In this document: positions 35,484-45,115 of the stretch, one piece after another
Position numbering within the stretch: the stretch's first letter is position 1
Layout of the letters: each line of letters starts with the position of its first letter
Origin: Rhodococcus rhodochrous
Lineage (GTDB): Bacteria; Actinomycetota; Actinomycetes; Mycobacteriales; Mycobacteriaceae
Direction: 5' to 3'
Length of the DNA stretch: 64,000 bases
Assembly: GCF_900187265.1 (NCBI RefSeq)
Contig: NZ_LT906450.1
Span: forward strand, 1,479,444 to 1,543,443
Made by a program: the position numbers and the translations under genes
The notes under the pieces: model-generated
Told to the model about the DNA's origin: nothing
The model's input: only the letters and a program-made list of their open reading frames with translations
The model's database searches: none

Positions 35484-35846
35484 ATGTTCATCGAGAAGGA
35501 TCTGGTGGCCGCGTCCGCCACCCCGCTCGTGCTCGGCATCCTCGCCGAGGGCGAGTCGTACGGGTACGCGATCATCAAGCGCGTCAACGAGCTGTCACAG
35601 GGCCGGATGCAGTGGACCGACGGGATGCTCTATCCCCTCCTGCACCGTCTCGAGCGGGCGGGGCACGTGTCCGCCGCCTGGCGTGTGGCCGACAACGGCC
35701 GCCGTCGCAAGCACTACGCCATCACCGATGCGGGCCGCGAGGTCCTCGCCGAACGGGCGGCGCAGTGGACGGTCGTCGCCGAGGCGCTGCATCAGGTGTG
35801 GCAGTCGGCCCAGTTGCCTCCCGCCGTCGCGCCGGGGTGGTCGTGA
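35484..35846 (+). CDS. PadR-family transcriptional regulator
   Basis: A 120-residue winged-helix protein of the short PadR class (LmrR-like). The DNA-binding domain covers about residues 8-85: TPLVLGILAEGESYGYAIIKRVNEL then TDGMLYPLLHRLERAGHVSAAW and GRRRKHYAITDAGREVL. A short C-terminal helix dimerises. The stop overlaps the start of the membrane protein gene by one base, an arrangement typical of PadR plus its target. The 13-base inverted repeat just upstream is the likely operator. Confidence 0.93.
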   Translation: MFIEKDLVAASATPLVLGILAEGESYGYAIIKRVNELSQGRMQWTDGMLYPLLHRLERAGHVSAAWRVADNGRRRKHYAITDAGREVLAERAAQWTVVAEALHQVWQSAQLPPAVAPGWS

Positions 35847-37198
35847 TGACACTCGACGCGCATCTCGAGGACCGGATCGCCGGCTGGCGCAGCTACGTCG
35901 CCGACCATCGGGTCATCTCGTCCTCGGACATCGACGAGATGGAAGATCATCTGCGGGAACAGATCTCGGATCTCGTGTCGGTCGGACTGTCGGCCGACGA
36001 GGCATTCCTCGTCGCGGTCGGCCGGATGGGCGGTCTCGACGAGATCTCCCGCGAGTTCGCCCAGGAACACTCGGACCGGCTGTGGAAGCAGCTCGTCCTC
36101 TCCGGTGGTGGCCGCGATGAGGAATCCGGAACCCCTCGGCGCCGTAGGGAACTCGCGGTCGTCCTCGCCTGCGCGCTCGGTGCCGGTCTGGCCGTCCGGG
36201 CCGGATTCGAATGGCTCCCCGAGACCGCGCTGGTGCGCAACGCCGCCGTGCTCGTGCTGCCCTTCCTCGCACTGTACTTCGCGTGGAAGCGGGAGATGAG
36301 CCCGAAGAGCAGTGCGCTCCTTGCTGTTCCGTTCGTCCTCGCGGCGATCGTGCTCGATGTCTTCCCGTTCGAACCGGGCGGCGCCACCGAGATCATCGCG
36401 GCGATCCACGCCCCTGTGGCCCTGTGGTTCGTCGTCGGAGCCGCCTACGTCGCGGGGCAGTGGCGATCCCACCGTCGTCGCATGGACTTCGTGCGTTTCA
36501 CGGGGGAGTGCGCCGTGTACCTGGCGCTGCTCGCGCTCGGCGGCGGCGTGCTCATGGGACTGACCGCGGGTGCCTTCAGTGCCCTGGGAATCGACATCGA
36601 ACCGTTCTTCGAACAGTGGATCCTCCCGTTCGGGCCGGCCGGAGCGCTCGTCGTCGCGGCCTGGCTCGTCGAGGCGAAACAGCAGGTCGTGGAGAACATC
36701 GCTCCCGTTCTCACCCGGGTGTTCACACCCGTCACGATCCTCATGCTGGTCGCGCTGTTCGTCGCGGTGATCGCGTCCCACAGCGTCCTCGACGTCGATC
36801 GGGGCCTGCTGATCCTCATGGACCTGATCCTCGTGCTCGTCCTCGGGCTCCTGCTCTACTCGATCTCCGCCCGCGACCCGCACGCCGCACCGGACGTCTT
36901 CGATCTGCTGCAGGTCGTGCTGATCGCCGCCGCGCTCGCCGTCGACCTGCTGATGCTCACCGCGATGGCGACCCGCATCGCCGAGTTCGGTTTCACCGCG
37001 AACAAGGTCACCGCGCTCGGCCTGAACCTCGTCCTCCTGGTGAATCTGGTGTGGGCGGCGTGGCTCGGCATCTCGTTCCTGCGGGGTCGCACCGGCTTCG
37101 CGGCGGTCGAGCGGTGGCAGATGCGGTACCTGCCCGTCTACTGCGGTTGGGCGGCACTGGCGGTCGTCGCGATCCCGCCGCTGTTCCGGTTCATGTGA
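35846..37198 (+). CDS. Permease-prefix-domain membrane protein controlled by PadR
   Basis: A 450-residue protein. Residues 1-85 form a soluble helical permease-prefix domain (LEDRIAGWRSYVADHR...DEMEDHLREQISDLVSVGLSADEAFLVAVGRMG, shown in part), the kind usually found beside PadR regulators. The rest has about ten hydrophobic helices (about 105-450). Function unknown; it might sense or resist membrane-active compounds, as in other PadR-linked systems. The start codon overlaps the padR stop by one base. Confidence 0.88.
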   Translation: MTLDAHLEDRIAGWRSYVADHRVISSSDIDEMEDHLREQISDLVSVGLSADEAFLVAVGRMGGLDEISREFAQEHSDRLWKQLVLSGGGRDEESGTPRRRRELAVVLACALGAGLAVRAGFEWLPETALVRNAAVLVLPFLALYFAWKREMSPKSSALLAVPFVLAAIVLDVFPFEPGGATEIIAAIHAPVALWFVVGAAYVAGQWRSHRRRMDFVRFTGECAVYLALLALGGGVLMGLTAGAFSALGIDIEPFFEQWILPFGPAGALVVAAWLVEAKQQVVENIAPVLTRVFTPVTILMLVALFVAVIASHSVLDVDRGLLILMDLILVLVLGLLLYSISARDPHAAPDVFDLLQVVLIAAALAVDLLMLTAMATRIAEFGFTANKVTALGLNLVLLVNLVWAAWLGISFLRGRTGFAAVERWQMRYLPVYCGWAALAVVAIPPLFRFM

Positions 37199-37228
37199 GC
37201 GCTCTCCACGCGGGACTACGGTAGGACC

Positions 37229-38161
37229 ATGCCCAGGACGGACGCGGTGCCCACGTACACGATGAGGCAGCTCGCGGCGTTCGTCGCCGTCGCCGAGTGG
37301 GGCACCATCACCGCGGCCGCCGACGCGATGCACATGTCCCACTCGGCGCTCTCGTCCGCGATCACCGACCTGGAGAAGGCCCTCGCCGTCAAACTCCTCG
37401 TCCGGCAACGTGCCCGGGGCGTCAAGCTCACACCGACCGGTCACGCGGTGCTCGAGCGGGCGAAGATGCTGTTGCACCACGCGAGCGAACTCGAGAGCGA
37501 TGCGCGGTCGGAGGCGGGCGACATCGTCGGTCCGGTGGCGGTGGGGTGTTACCTCTCCCTCGCGCCGACGTTGTTGCCCGCCCTCATCGCCGAGTTCACC
37601 CGCGCCCATCCGCGCGCCGACGTCGACTTCCGCGAGGACACCCAGAACCGTCTGCGGATGTTGCTCGACTCGCACGAGCTCGACGTGGCCTTCCTCTACG
37701 ACCTCGATCTCGAACCGGGACTCGAGACGGTCACCCTCGACGTGCGCGAGCCGATGGTGCTCGTCTCGGCCGATCATCCGCTCGCGGGAGCCTCGCAGGT
37801 ACGCCTGCGCGATCTCGCCGACGAGCCCATGGTGCTCCTCGACGCCCCGCCGAGTTCGGGGCACGCTCTGCGGGTGTGCGCGGAGGCCGGCTTCACCCCG
37901 TCCATCGCGTACCGGACGCAGACCTTCGAGACGGCACGATCGTTCGTGGGGCGCGGACTGGGGTGGACCCTGCTCGTGCAGCGACCCGCCGTCGACGTCA
38001 CCTACGAGGGCCGGAAACTCGTCCTGCTGCCCGTCGTCGACCCGACTCCGGAACCGGTGCCGGTCGTGCTCGCGTGGCGCAAGGACGCCCTTCCGAGCCG
38101 TGTTGCCCAAACTTTCACGGACTTCGTCGTCGACGTCGCGAGGACCTCGCAGGCACTCTGA
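37229..38161 (+). CDS. LysR-family transcriptional regulator
   Basis: A 310-residue LysR protein. The winged helix-turn-helix occupies about residues 9-67 (YTMRQLAAFVAVAEWGTITAAADAMHMSHSALSSAI, in part) and the periplasmic-binding-like effector domain about 95-300. It lies directly upstream of, and parallel to, the MHS transporter and flavin monooxygenase genes, so it probably activates them in response to an aromatic compound. The inverted repeat at 38258-38284 is a candidate site. Confidence 0.93.
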   Translation: MPRTDAVPTYTMRQLAAFVAVAEWGTITAAADAMHMSHSALSSAITDLEKALAVKLLVRQRARGVKLTPTGHAVLERAKMLLHHASELESDARSEAGDIVGPVAVGCYLSLAPTLLPALIAEFTRAHPRADVDFREDTQNRLRMLLDSHELDVAFLYDLDLEPGLETVTLDVREPMVLVSADHPLAGASQVRLRDLADEPMVLLDAPPSSGHALRVCAEAGFTPSIAYRTQTFETARSFVGRGLGWTLLVQRPAVDVTYEGRKLVLLPVVDPTPEPVPVVLAWRKDALPSRVAQTFTDFVVDVARTSQAL

Positions 38162-38257
38162 CGTGGCCGAACGTCCCTATTCACGGAATTTCCGGGGATA
38201 TTCACCGACTTTGTGCGCTTTGCAAACGATGTGACCGCTCTCATGATTGGTCCCACT

Positions 38258-38284
38258 GCATCCGAACGCTCGTTAATCGGATGC
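38258..38284. promoter_or_regulatory. Inverted repeat upstream of the MHS transporter
   Basis: GCATCCGA (38258-38265) and TCGGATGC (38277-38284) are exact complements with an 11-base spacer, 31 bases before the transporter start. LysR sites typically have dyad symmetry with T-N11-A spacing, so this is a good candidate for the neighbouring LysR protein. Confidence 0.5.
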
Positions 38285-38315
38285 CTCGGATCGACCGCCG
38301 GAGAGGGCACTGAAC

Positions 38316-39653
38316 ATGACAGTCCTTGACTCGACGCCGCAGACGTCGGCAAGAGCCGCACGCAAAGCCGCGCTCGGCAGCTTCGTCGGTACCGCCATCG
38401 AGTGGTACGACTTCTTCATCTACGGCACCGCCGCGGCACTCGTGCTCGGCCCGCAGTTCTTCCCCGGCTCGTCCGAGGTCGCCGGAACTCTGGCCGCCTT
38501 CGCCACGCTCGCGGTCGGCTTCATCGCCCGCCCGATCGGCGGCGTCGTGATGGGCCACTTCGGCGACCGCATCGGCCGCAAGTCCATGCTCGTCGTCTCG
38601 CTGCTGCTCATGGGCTTCGCGACCGTGGCGATCGGCGTGCTCCCGAACTACGCGGCCATCGGCGTCGCGGCACCGATCCTGCTCGTCGCCCTGCGGTTCA
38701 TCCAGGGCCTCGGCGTCGGCGGTGAGTGGGGCGGAGCGGTGCTCGTCGCCACCGAGAACGCCCCCGCAGGCAAGCGCGGCCTCTACGGCGCGGCACCGCA
38801 GATCGGTGTGCCGGCCGGTGTGCTGATCGCGAACCTCGTGTACCTGCCGCTGACCGCCTTCCTCAGCGAGGAGACGTTCAACGCGTGGGGCTGGCGCATC
38901 CCGTTCCTCGCCTCGGCGGTGCTCGTCTTCGTCGCCATGTGGATCCGCCTCGGTCTCGAGGAGAGCGCAGAGTTCAAGGCCGCCAAGGACGCCCCCGCGG
39001 CCGAGGAGAAGCTGCCGATCCTCGAGGTGCTCACCCAGCACTGGAAGACCGTGCTGCTCGCCGGCGGCACCTTCATCGCCACCAACGGCATCGCCTACGC
39101 CTACATGGTCTACGTCCTCAAGTACGGCGAGGCCACGCTCGGGTTCAGCAAGACCACGATGCTCGCGCTGCTGATCGCCTCGTGCCCGTTCTGGATGGCC
39201 GGCATGGCCTTCGCGGCCTGGCGCTCCGATCTCGTCGGACGCCGCACCGTCTACATCCGGTCCTCGGCCGGCCTGGTCGTCGCGGCCGCCCTGTTCTTCC
39301 CCCTGATGGACACGGCGCTCCTGCCGGTCATGCTCCTCGCCATGGTCGGCCTCGGCTTCACCCTCGGCTGCTGTGCCGGTCCGCAGTCGGCACTGTTCGC
39401 CGAACTGTTCCCCGCCAAGATCCGTTACAGCGGTGCGTCGCTCGGCTACCAGATCGGCGCGATCCTCGGCGGCGGTCTCGCACCGATGGTGGCGACCTCC
39501 CTGTTCGCCGCGACGGGCACCTCGATGTCCATCACCGGCTACTTCGTGCTGATCGCGCTGATCAGCTTCATGAGCATCCTGCTGCTGCGCGTGCCGTCCG
39601 CCGGATACGCGAACATCACCGACTCCCGCCGTTCTCCCGAGGAAGGTGTCTGA
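38316..39653 (+). CDS. MHS-family (metabolite:H+ symporter) MFS transporter
   Basis: A 445-residue, 12-helix importer of the MHS branch of the MFS (ShiA/KgtP/aromatic-acid type). Signatures: IEWYDFFIYGTAAAL in helix 1, GHFGDRIGRK (motif A) and RFIQGLGVGGEWGGAVL. Likely imports an organic or aromatic acid used by the monooxygenase encoded three bases downstream. GAGAGGG precedes the ATG. Confidence 0.93.
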   Translation: MTVLDSTPQTSARAARKAALGSFVGTAIEWYDFFIYGTAAALVLGPQFFPGSSEVAGTLAAFATLAVGFIARPIGGVVMGHFGDRIGRKSMLVVSLLLMGFATVAIGVLPNYAAIGVAAPILLVALRFIQGLGVGGEWGGAVLVATENAPAGKRGLYGAAPQIGVPAGVLIANLVYLPLTAFLSEETFNAWGWRIPFLASAVLVFVAMWIRLGLEESAEFKAAKDAPAAEEKLPILEVLTQHWKTVLLAGGTFIATNGIAYAYMVYVLKYGEATLGFSKTTMLALLIASCPFWMAGMAFAAWRSDLVGRRTVYIRSSAGLVVAAALFFPLMDTALLPVMLLAMVGLGFTLGCCAGPQSALFAELFPAKIRYSGASLGYQIGAILGGGLAPMVATSLFAATGTSMSITGYFVLIALISFMSILLLRVPSAGYANITDSRRSPEEGV

Positions 39654-39655
39654 CC

Positions 39656-41554
39656 ATGTCGACCTACTACCAGCCGCCGAAGTACCCCGCGTCGGAGTTC
39701 GAGTCGATGACTCCCGCCGACGAGACGCTGCCCGTCGTCGTGGTCGGTGCCGGACCGGTGGGCATGGCCGTCGCCCTCGGACTCGCCCAGCGCGGTGTGC
39801 CCGTCACCATCCTCGAGGCCGCCGATCAGGTGTCCTTCGGCTCGCGCGCCATCTGCATCTCCCGCCACAGCCTCGAAGCCGCCGCGCGCCTCGGCTTCGG
39901 CGAGGAGCTCGAGAAGATCGTGCTGCCGTGGGTCGGCGGTCGCAGCTTCTACCGCGACCAGCAGGTCCTGCACTTCCAGATGCCGCAGCGTGACTTCGAC
40001 GTCCGTCCGCCCATGATCAACGTCTCCCAGTCGGAGTTCGAACAGATCATGGTCGACACCATCGAGCAGAACCCCCTCATCACCCTGCACTGGCAGGCGC
40101 CGATCGCCGGGATCCTGCGCGGCGAGGACGAGGTCACCCTCGAGGTCGACACCGCCGCCGGCAAGCGGCACCTGCGCGCACGCTGGGTCGTCGCCGCCGA
40201 CGGTGGCCGCAGCCGCATGCGCGAACTCGCGGGCCTGCGTCTGCAGGGCACCAGCTACGAGGGCCGCTACGTCATCGCCGACATCCACTGGGAGTCCGAT
40301 CTCCCCGCGGAGCGCATGGTCTGGTTCGACCCGCCGAGCAACCCCGGCTCGACGATCATCATGCACAAGCAGCCCGGCAACATCTGGCGCATCGACTACC
40401 AGCTCGACCCGTCCGAGGACGCCGAGATCGAGACGCAGGAGGAGGCGATCCGCGCCCGCATCGCCAAGCACCTCGACTGGCTGCAGAACGACCTGCCGTG
40501 GACCCTCGAGTGGAAGGGCTTCTACAGCGCCCGCGCCCTCGCCCTCGACGAGTTCACCCACGACCGTCTCCTCTTCGCCGGTGACGCGGCCCATCTCGTG
40601 CCGATCTTCGGTGTGCGCGGGCTCAACTCGGGCATGGAGGACGCCGAGACCCTCGCGTGGCAGCTCGCCGCGGTCGTGAACGGCAACGCCGAACCCGCCC
40701 TGCTGAAGGCGTACTCGTTCGAACGCCACAACGCGTGGGAGCAGAACGTCGCCAACGCCGGCAAGTCCACGCTCATCATGAGCCCCGGCAGCCACGGCTA
40801 CCGCACCACGCGTGACGCGATCCTCGCGCTCGCCGTGGGACGCCCCGAGTTCGGGCACCTGATCAACCCGCGTCAGTCCAGCGCCACGCACGCCCGACTG
40901 TCGCCGCTGACCTGGTCGGTCGCCCCCGGCACCGAAGGTGTGCTCCCGGGCGATCCCGTCGAGGATCGCCGGATCCGCATCGCCGGTCGCGAGACGTCGC
41001 TGAACGACGCGCGCGGCACCGGATTCGCCGTGCTCGGGGTCGGCCTCGACGCAGCGGGCTCGGCCGCCCTCGCCACCGCCGCAACGAGCCTGGCGCAGGC
41101 GCTCGCCCCCGAGAGCGTCGCGGCCCTGGCCGTCGACAGCGCAGAGGTGGACGGTGTGACGCTCCTCGACGCGCCCGATCTCGTCGAGGCACTCGGCGCG
41201 ATGGCCGGTGAGGCTTTCGTGATCCGCCCCGACGGTCTGCTGCTGTGCCGTGTGCCGGTCGCCGACCTGGACGGTGTCGCGGCGTCCCTGCGCTCCGGTG
41301 CCGCTCCTGCCGGTGCGGAACTCCCGGCCCGGCCCGCCGAGCAGGTCACCGAGGACGATCAACGACGTGAGAACGTCTGGCTCGGTCTGTCGACCGCCCT
41401 GGACCAGGCCGCCGAGGACGACCGCGAGGGCTTCCTGGCGCGACTCGCGCTGGTGCTCGGCTCGCAGGTCGACCGCCGGCAGTTCGAGGAGGCCATCGCG
41501 GCCGCCGCGGACACCTCGCCGCTGCGCGTGGAGGAACTCGCCCCGCAGGCCTGA
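39656..41554 (+). CDS. FAD-dependent aromatic monooxygenase (MhpA-like) with extra C-terminal domain
   Basis: A 632-residue class A flavoprotein hydroxylase, using NAD(P)H and O2 to hydroxylate a phenolic substrate. Cofactor motifs: VVVGAGPVGMAVALGL (about 26-41), VVAADGGRSRMRELAG (DG motif) and LLFAGDAAHLVPIFGVRGLNSG (GD motif). Residues about 400-560 are the thioredoxin-like domain of this family. The last 60 residues (ENVWLGLSTALDQAAEDDREGF...) look like DUF2783, which in other bacteria is a separate small gene after a similar monooxygenase. No ring-cleavage gene is next to it, so the substrate is open. Confidence 0.9.
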   Translation: MSTYYQPPKYPASEFESMTPADETLPVVVVGAGPVGMAVALGLAQRGVPVTILEAADQVSFGSRAICISRHSLEAAARLGFGEELEKIVLPWVGGRSFYRDQQVLHFQMPQRDFDVRPPMINVSQSEFEQIMVDTIEQNPLITLHWQAPIAGILRGEDEVTLEVDTAAGKRHLRARWVVAADGGRSRMRELAGLRLQGTSYEGRYVIADIHWESDLPAERMVWFDPPSNPGSTIIMHKQPGNIWRIDYQLDPSEDAEIETQEEAIRARIAKHLDWLQNDLPWTLEWKGFYSARALALDEFTHDRLLFAGDAAHLVPIFGVRGLNSGMEDAETLAWQLAAVVNGNAEPALLKAYSFERHNAWEQNVANAGKSTLIMSPGSHGYRTTRDAILALAVGRPEFGHLINPRQSSATHARLSPLTWSVAPGTEGVLPGDPVEDRRIRIAGRETSLNDARGTGFAVLGVGLDAAGSAALATAATSLAQALAPESVAALAVDSAEVDGVTLLDAPDLVEALGAMAGEAFVIRPDGLLLCRVPVADLDGVAASLRSGAAPAGAELPARPAEQVTEDDQRRENVWLGLSTALDQAAEDDREGFLARLALVLGSQVDRRQFEEAIAAAADTSPLRVEELAPQA

Positions 41555-41573
41555 GCGATCACATCGCTCGTAT

Positions 41574-41610
41574 GTCCGCCCCCGGTTGCCCCCTGCTACC
41601 GGGGGCGGAC
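41574..41610. terminator. Bidirectional hairpin terminator
   Basis: GTCCGCCCCCGGT (41574-41586) pairs exactly with 41598-41610 around an 11-base loop, between the convergent monooxygenase and NAD(P)-binding protein genes. Confidence 0.85.
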
Positions 41611-41624
41611 TGCTGCGCGGGGAA

Positions 41625-42284
41625 CTACCTCAGCGCGTCGAGTGCCTCGTCGATCGGGACGTCACCGTTGTTGAACTCGATGGTGCGGCCCACCGTCTCC
41701 GGCCGCTCGAGCACCGCTGCGGCGACGGCCGCGACATCGGCGCGCGAGACCTGTCCCTTGTCGCTCGCCCCGTGCCCCTCGATCTCGATGCGGCCGGTGG
41801 GCGGGTCGAGGGTCAGTGCGCTCGGACCGAGGATCGTCCAGTCGAGGTCGGTGCCCCGCAGATGGGCGTCCGCGGCCGACTTGGCCTCGGCATAGGCGTA
41901 GAAGCTGTTGTCCTCGGGGACGCCGTGGTCGGGGCGGGCCCCGAAGTACGACACCATCACGTACCGGCGCACCCCGGCCTCCTGCGCGGCGGTCATCGAG
42001 GCGATCGCCGCGTCGCGGTCCACCGCATAGGTGCGTTCGGGATTCCCTCCGCCCGCGCCCGCGGACCAGACCACCGCGTCGTGGCCGCGCAGCAGCTCGG
42101 TGATCTCGGCGATGTCCATCTTCTCGACGTCGGCGACGACGGGCGTGCCACCGGCAGCGCGCACATCGTCGGCGTGATCGGGATTGCGGATGAACGCACT
42201 GGTCTCGTGACCGGCATCGGCCAGCAGCCGCTCGAGATGCAACGCGACCTTGCCGTGTCCTCCGATGAGTGCGATTCGTGCCAT
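41625..42284 (-). CDS. NAD(P)-binding atypical SDR (NmrA/YwnB-like)
   Basis: A 219-residue Rossmann protein beginning ARIALIGGHGKVALHLERLL, with the atypical SDR loop GGHGKV and MVSYFGA in place of the classical catalytic serine region. YAEAKSAADAHL retains a Tyr/Lys-like pair. The family includes NADPH sensors and flavin or quinone-related reductases. ATG at 42284 behind GGAGG. Confidence 0.9.
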   Translation of the reverse strand: MARIALIGGHGKVALHLERLLADAGHETSAFIRNPDHADDVRAAGGTPVVADVEKMDIAEITELLRGHDAVVWSAGAGGGNPERTYAVDRDAAIASMTAAQEAGVRRYVMVSYFGARPDHGVPEDNSFYAYAEAKSAADAHLRGTDLDWTILGPSALTLDPPTGRIEIEGHGASDKGQVSRADVAAVAAAVLERPETVGRTIEFNNGDVPIDEALDALR

Positions 42285-42372
42285 GGAGACCTCCTGACGA
42301 TGAAGTGGTTTCCGTGCAGCATGCCCGGAACCGGTCACTGCGAACCGTGACGTCCGCCGCCGGGTGACCCGA

Positions 42373-43575
42373 TCAGGCGATGCGTTCGAGGGCGCGGTCG
42401 ACGAGATACTCCGCGATCGCCATCGACGAGGTGGCCCCGGGTGACGGGGCGTTGCGCAGGTGCACGACCCGTCCGTGCCCGGTGACGACGAAGTCGTCCT
42501 CGAGACCTCCGTCGGAGTTCATCGCCTGGGCGCGGATGCCGCGCGGACCCGGCCGCACGTCGTCGACGGTCAGCCCGGGCATGTACGCGGCCGCATCGGC
42601 GACGAACCGTCGAGTGCTGCTCGCCGTGCGCAGTTCCCGGCCCGCTGCGGGCAGGTTGTGGGCGGCGAACCGCCAGAAACCGGGCCAGGCGACGGCGTCA
42701 CGCAGATCGCGCCACGATCCGCGCCCGCCGCGATAGGCCTCGCGGCCGGGGGAGAGGAAGGCGTTCGGTCCCACCATCACCTCACCGTCGATCCGGCGGG
42801 TGAGATGCACACCGAGGAACGGATAGCGGGGGTCGGGCACCGGATAGATCAACCCGCGCACCTTCGCCGCCGCGTCCGGTTCGAGCAGCAGGTAGTCGCC
42901 GAGGAACGGGACGATCCGCGGGTCGCGGGTGTCGCCCGAGGTGTGGGCGAGACGGTCGGACTGCAGTCCCGCGCACGTGATCACCAGATCGAAGGCCGGT
43001 TGATCGCCCGGGACGTCGACGACGACCTGCTCGCCCGCCTCGCGGATCGCCGTCACGGCGGTACCGGTCCGCACCGTGCCACCCGCGGCGACGACGTCGT
43101 CCGCGAGCGCGCGGGTGACGGCGACGAAATCGATGATCGCCGTGTGCGGGGAGTGCAGGGCTGCGATCCCGACGGCGTGCGGTTCGATCGCGGTGATCTC
43201 GTCGGCACCGATGCGCCTGATGCCGGGGACCCCGTTCGCCGTGGCCCGCGAGAAGATCGCGTCGAGCCGGCCGAGTTCCGAGTCGTCGAGGGCGACGACG
43301 ACCTTGCCGCACTCGTCGTAGGGCAGGCCCTTGTCCGTGGTGAACGTCTGCAACAACTCCACACCGCGCCTGCACAACCGCGCCTTGAGGCTGCCGGGCG
43401 TGTAGTAGAGGCCGGCGTGGACGACGCCGCTGTTGTGCCCCGTCTGATGCGCGGCGAGCCGGTCCTCCTTCTCGAACAGCGTGACGTCGGCGTCCGAGAG
43501 GGCGAGTTGCCGGGCGGTCGCGGCACCGATGATGCCCCCACCGACCACCGCGACGCGAAGGTTGCGAATACTCAA
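42373..43575 (-). CDS. lhgO: L-2-hydroxyglutarate oxidase/dehydrogenase
   Basis: A 400-residue DAO-fold flavoprotein oxidising L-2-hydroxyglutarate to 2-oxoglutarate. The FAD motif VAVVGGGIIGAATARQLA is at the N terminus; FEKEDRLAAHQTGHNSGVVHAGLYY and PVPDPRYPFLGVHLTRRIDGEVMVGPNAF (in part) are strongly typical of LhgO. A TTG start at 43575 is likely: GGGAG is six bases upstream, and no ATG or GTG lies between it and the conserved N terminus. It is separate from the gentisate genes, though the two neighbour each other. Confidence 0.9.
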   Translation of the reverse strand: MSIRNLRVAVVGGGIIGAATARQLALSDADVTLFEKEDRLAAHQTGHNSGVVHAGLYYTPGSLKARLCRRGVELLQTFTTDKGLPYDECGKVVVALDDSELGRLDAIFSRATANGVPGIRRIGADEITAIEPHAVGIAALHSPHTAIIDFVAVTRALADDVVAAGGTVRTGTAVTAIREAGEQVVVDVPGDQPAFDLVITCAGLQSDRLAHTSGDTRDPRIVPFLGDYLLLEPDAAAKVRGLIYPVPDPRYPFLGVHLTRRIDGEVMVGPNAFLSPGREAYRGGRGSWRDLRDAVAWPGFWRFAAHNLPAAGRELRTASSTRRFVADAAAYMPGLTVDDVRPGPRGIRAQAMNSDGGLEDDFVVTGHGRVVHLRNAPSPGATSSMAIAEYLVDRALERIA

Positions 43576-43747
43576 GGGCCGCTCCCTGTTCTCCGCGGAT
43601 CGTGACGTCCGTCCGCAGTCCGGCGAGTATATGCCGCACCGCTGTGACGTCAGGGTCGTTCCGGAACGGTCGGCGAATCCCCCGAGTGAGGGTTGGTCGA
43701 GGTCACGAACACCGGTCGGGACCGAATTCACTTCGGATATACGGCAA

Positions 43748-43781
43748 ATGCCGCCCCCGATCGGTGGATCGGGGACGGCAT
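43748..43781. terminator. Imperfect hairpin terminator after genH
   Basis: A 15-pair stem with one mismatch (43748-43762 with 43767-43781) and a GGTG loop, 54 bases past the genH stop. It would end the genK-genH transcript before the lhgO promoter. Nothing else was recognised in 43576-43834. Confidence 0.65.
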
Positions 43782-43834
43782 TGTCCGGAACGGGACGAAT
43801 TGCTCAGCGCCGCTGTGGGATCAGTGCTCAGTGC

Positions 43835-45031
43835 TCAGCGGTTGCGGTCGGAGCTGTAGCCCCAGAGCCAGTCCGTGTACTTGTAGCTCGAGGTGTCGCG
43901 GGTGCGGAACAGCTCGTTGCGGGCCTCGCGACCGGCACCGTCGAGGTGCCACAGGTCGCCCCACATGCGTCCGGTGGTGAGGATGCGGTTGCAGCGCGGT
44001 GCGCGTTCGGCGTTGACGTCCTTCAGGATCTTCGGCCAGTTCGCGCTGTCGCCCTGCAGGTCCTCGGCGGCGTAGTCGGCGAAGCACTTCGCATCCTCGA
44101 GCGCCATGACGGCACCGGAGGCGAGGTACTGCAGCGGCGGGTGCGCGGCGTCGCCGAGCAGGATCATCCGGCCGTCGACCCAGTTGTCGATCGGGTTGCG
44201 GTCGAACATCGGCCACCAGCGATCGGTCCACAGGTACTTCAGTGCGCTCTGCACGCTCTCGTGGCAGTGGTCGTAGGCGTGCGCGAGTTCCTCGGGGCTG
44301 CCCCACTTCTCCTCACCGCGGAGGAATGCGGGGGACTGGAAGACCGCCACCTGGTTGAGCATCTCGCCCTGGCGCAGCGGGTACTGGATGAAGTGGCAGC
44401 GCGGGCCGATGTAGCCCACGACGTCCTCGATCTCTTCCTCGAGCGGAACCTCGTTCATCGGGAAGGTGCCGCGGAAGGCGACGTAACCCGAGCCGACGGG
44501 CTGGTCGTCGGACAGCTTCGGACGCAGGCGCGAGTGCAGGCCGTCCATGCCGAGTGCGACGTCGCCGACGTGCTCCTCGCCGTTCTCCAGGATCACCCGC
44601 ACGGTGTCGCCCTCGGTGACCACGTCGGTCACCGTGGAGTTCGTCCGCAGATCCGCTCCGGCCTTGCGGGCCGCCTCGACGAGCACCGAGTGCAGATCCG
44701 AGCGGTGCACGACGAAGTACACACCGCCGTAGTGCTGCTGGTAGTCGCGTCCGAGATCGACCTTCGTGAGGATCTCCGCGGTCACGGCGTCACGGAAGAC
44801 GAGGTTCTTGGGCAGCACGCCCTTCGCGATGACCTCGTCGTAGACACCGAGCGACTGCAGGATGCGCGAGCCGTGCGGGCCGATCTGGAGTCCTGCGCCC
44901 ACCTCACCGAACTCGGGGGCACGCTCGAACAGCGTGACCTGGGCGCCCTTCTGCGCGAGAGCGAGGGCATTGGCGACACCGCCGATGCCGCCACCGGCAA
45001 TGAGAACTCGAGCGTCCTTCAGATCGGACAT
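43835..45031 (-). CDS. genH: 3-Hydroxybenzoate 6-hydroxylase
   Basis: A 398-residue class A flavoprotein that turns 3-hydroxybenzoate into gentisate using NADH and O2. Motifs: [18 protein letters not shown] (about 9-26), [14 protein letters not shown] and [20 protein letters not shown]. The sequence is very close to the characterised Rhodococcus enzyme, including the ending [20 protein letters not shown] lies just before the ATG. It follows genK by about 85 bases and forms the divergent arm of the gentisate cluster. Confidence 0.95.
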   Translation of the reverse strand: MSDLKDARVLIAGGGIGGVANALALAQKGAQVTLFERAPEFGEVGAGLQIGPHGSRILQSLGVYDEVIAKGVLPKNLVFRDAVTAEILTKVDLGRDYQQHYGGVYFVVHRSDLHSVLVEAARKAGADLRTNSTVTDVVTEGDTVRVILENGEEHVGDVALGMDGLHSRLRPKLSDDQPVGSGYVAFRGTFPMNEVPLEEEIEDVVGYIGPRCHFIQYPLRQGEMLNQVAVFQSPAFLRGEEKWGSPEELAHAYDHCHESVQSALKYLWTDRWWPMFDRNPIDNWVDGRMILLGDAAHPPLQYLASGAVMALEDAKCFADYAAEDLQGDSANWPKILKDVNAERAPRCNRILTTGRMWGDLWHLDGAGREARNELFRTRDTSSYKYTDWLWGYSSDRNR

Positions 45032-45115
45032 GACACTCCTTCGGATCGTGTGAAGCAGAGGGGAACGGGGCGCGGTCAGCGCGTATCGATCGCGGCGCGA
45101 TCGGCCGCGGTGTGA

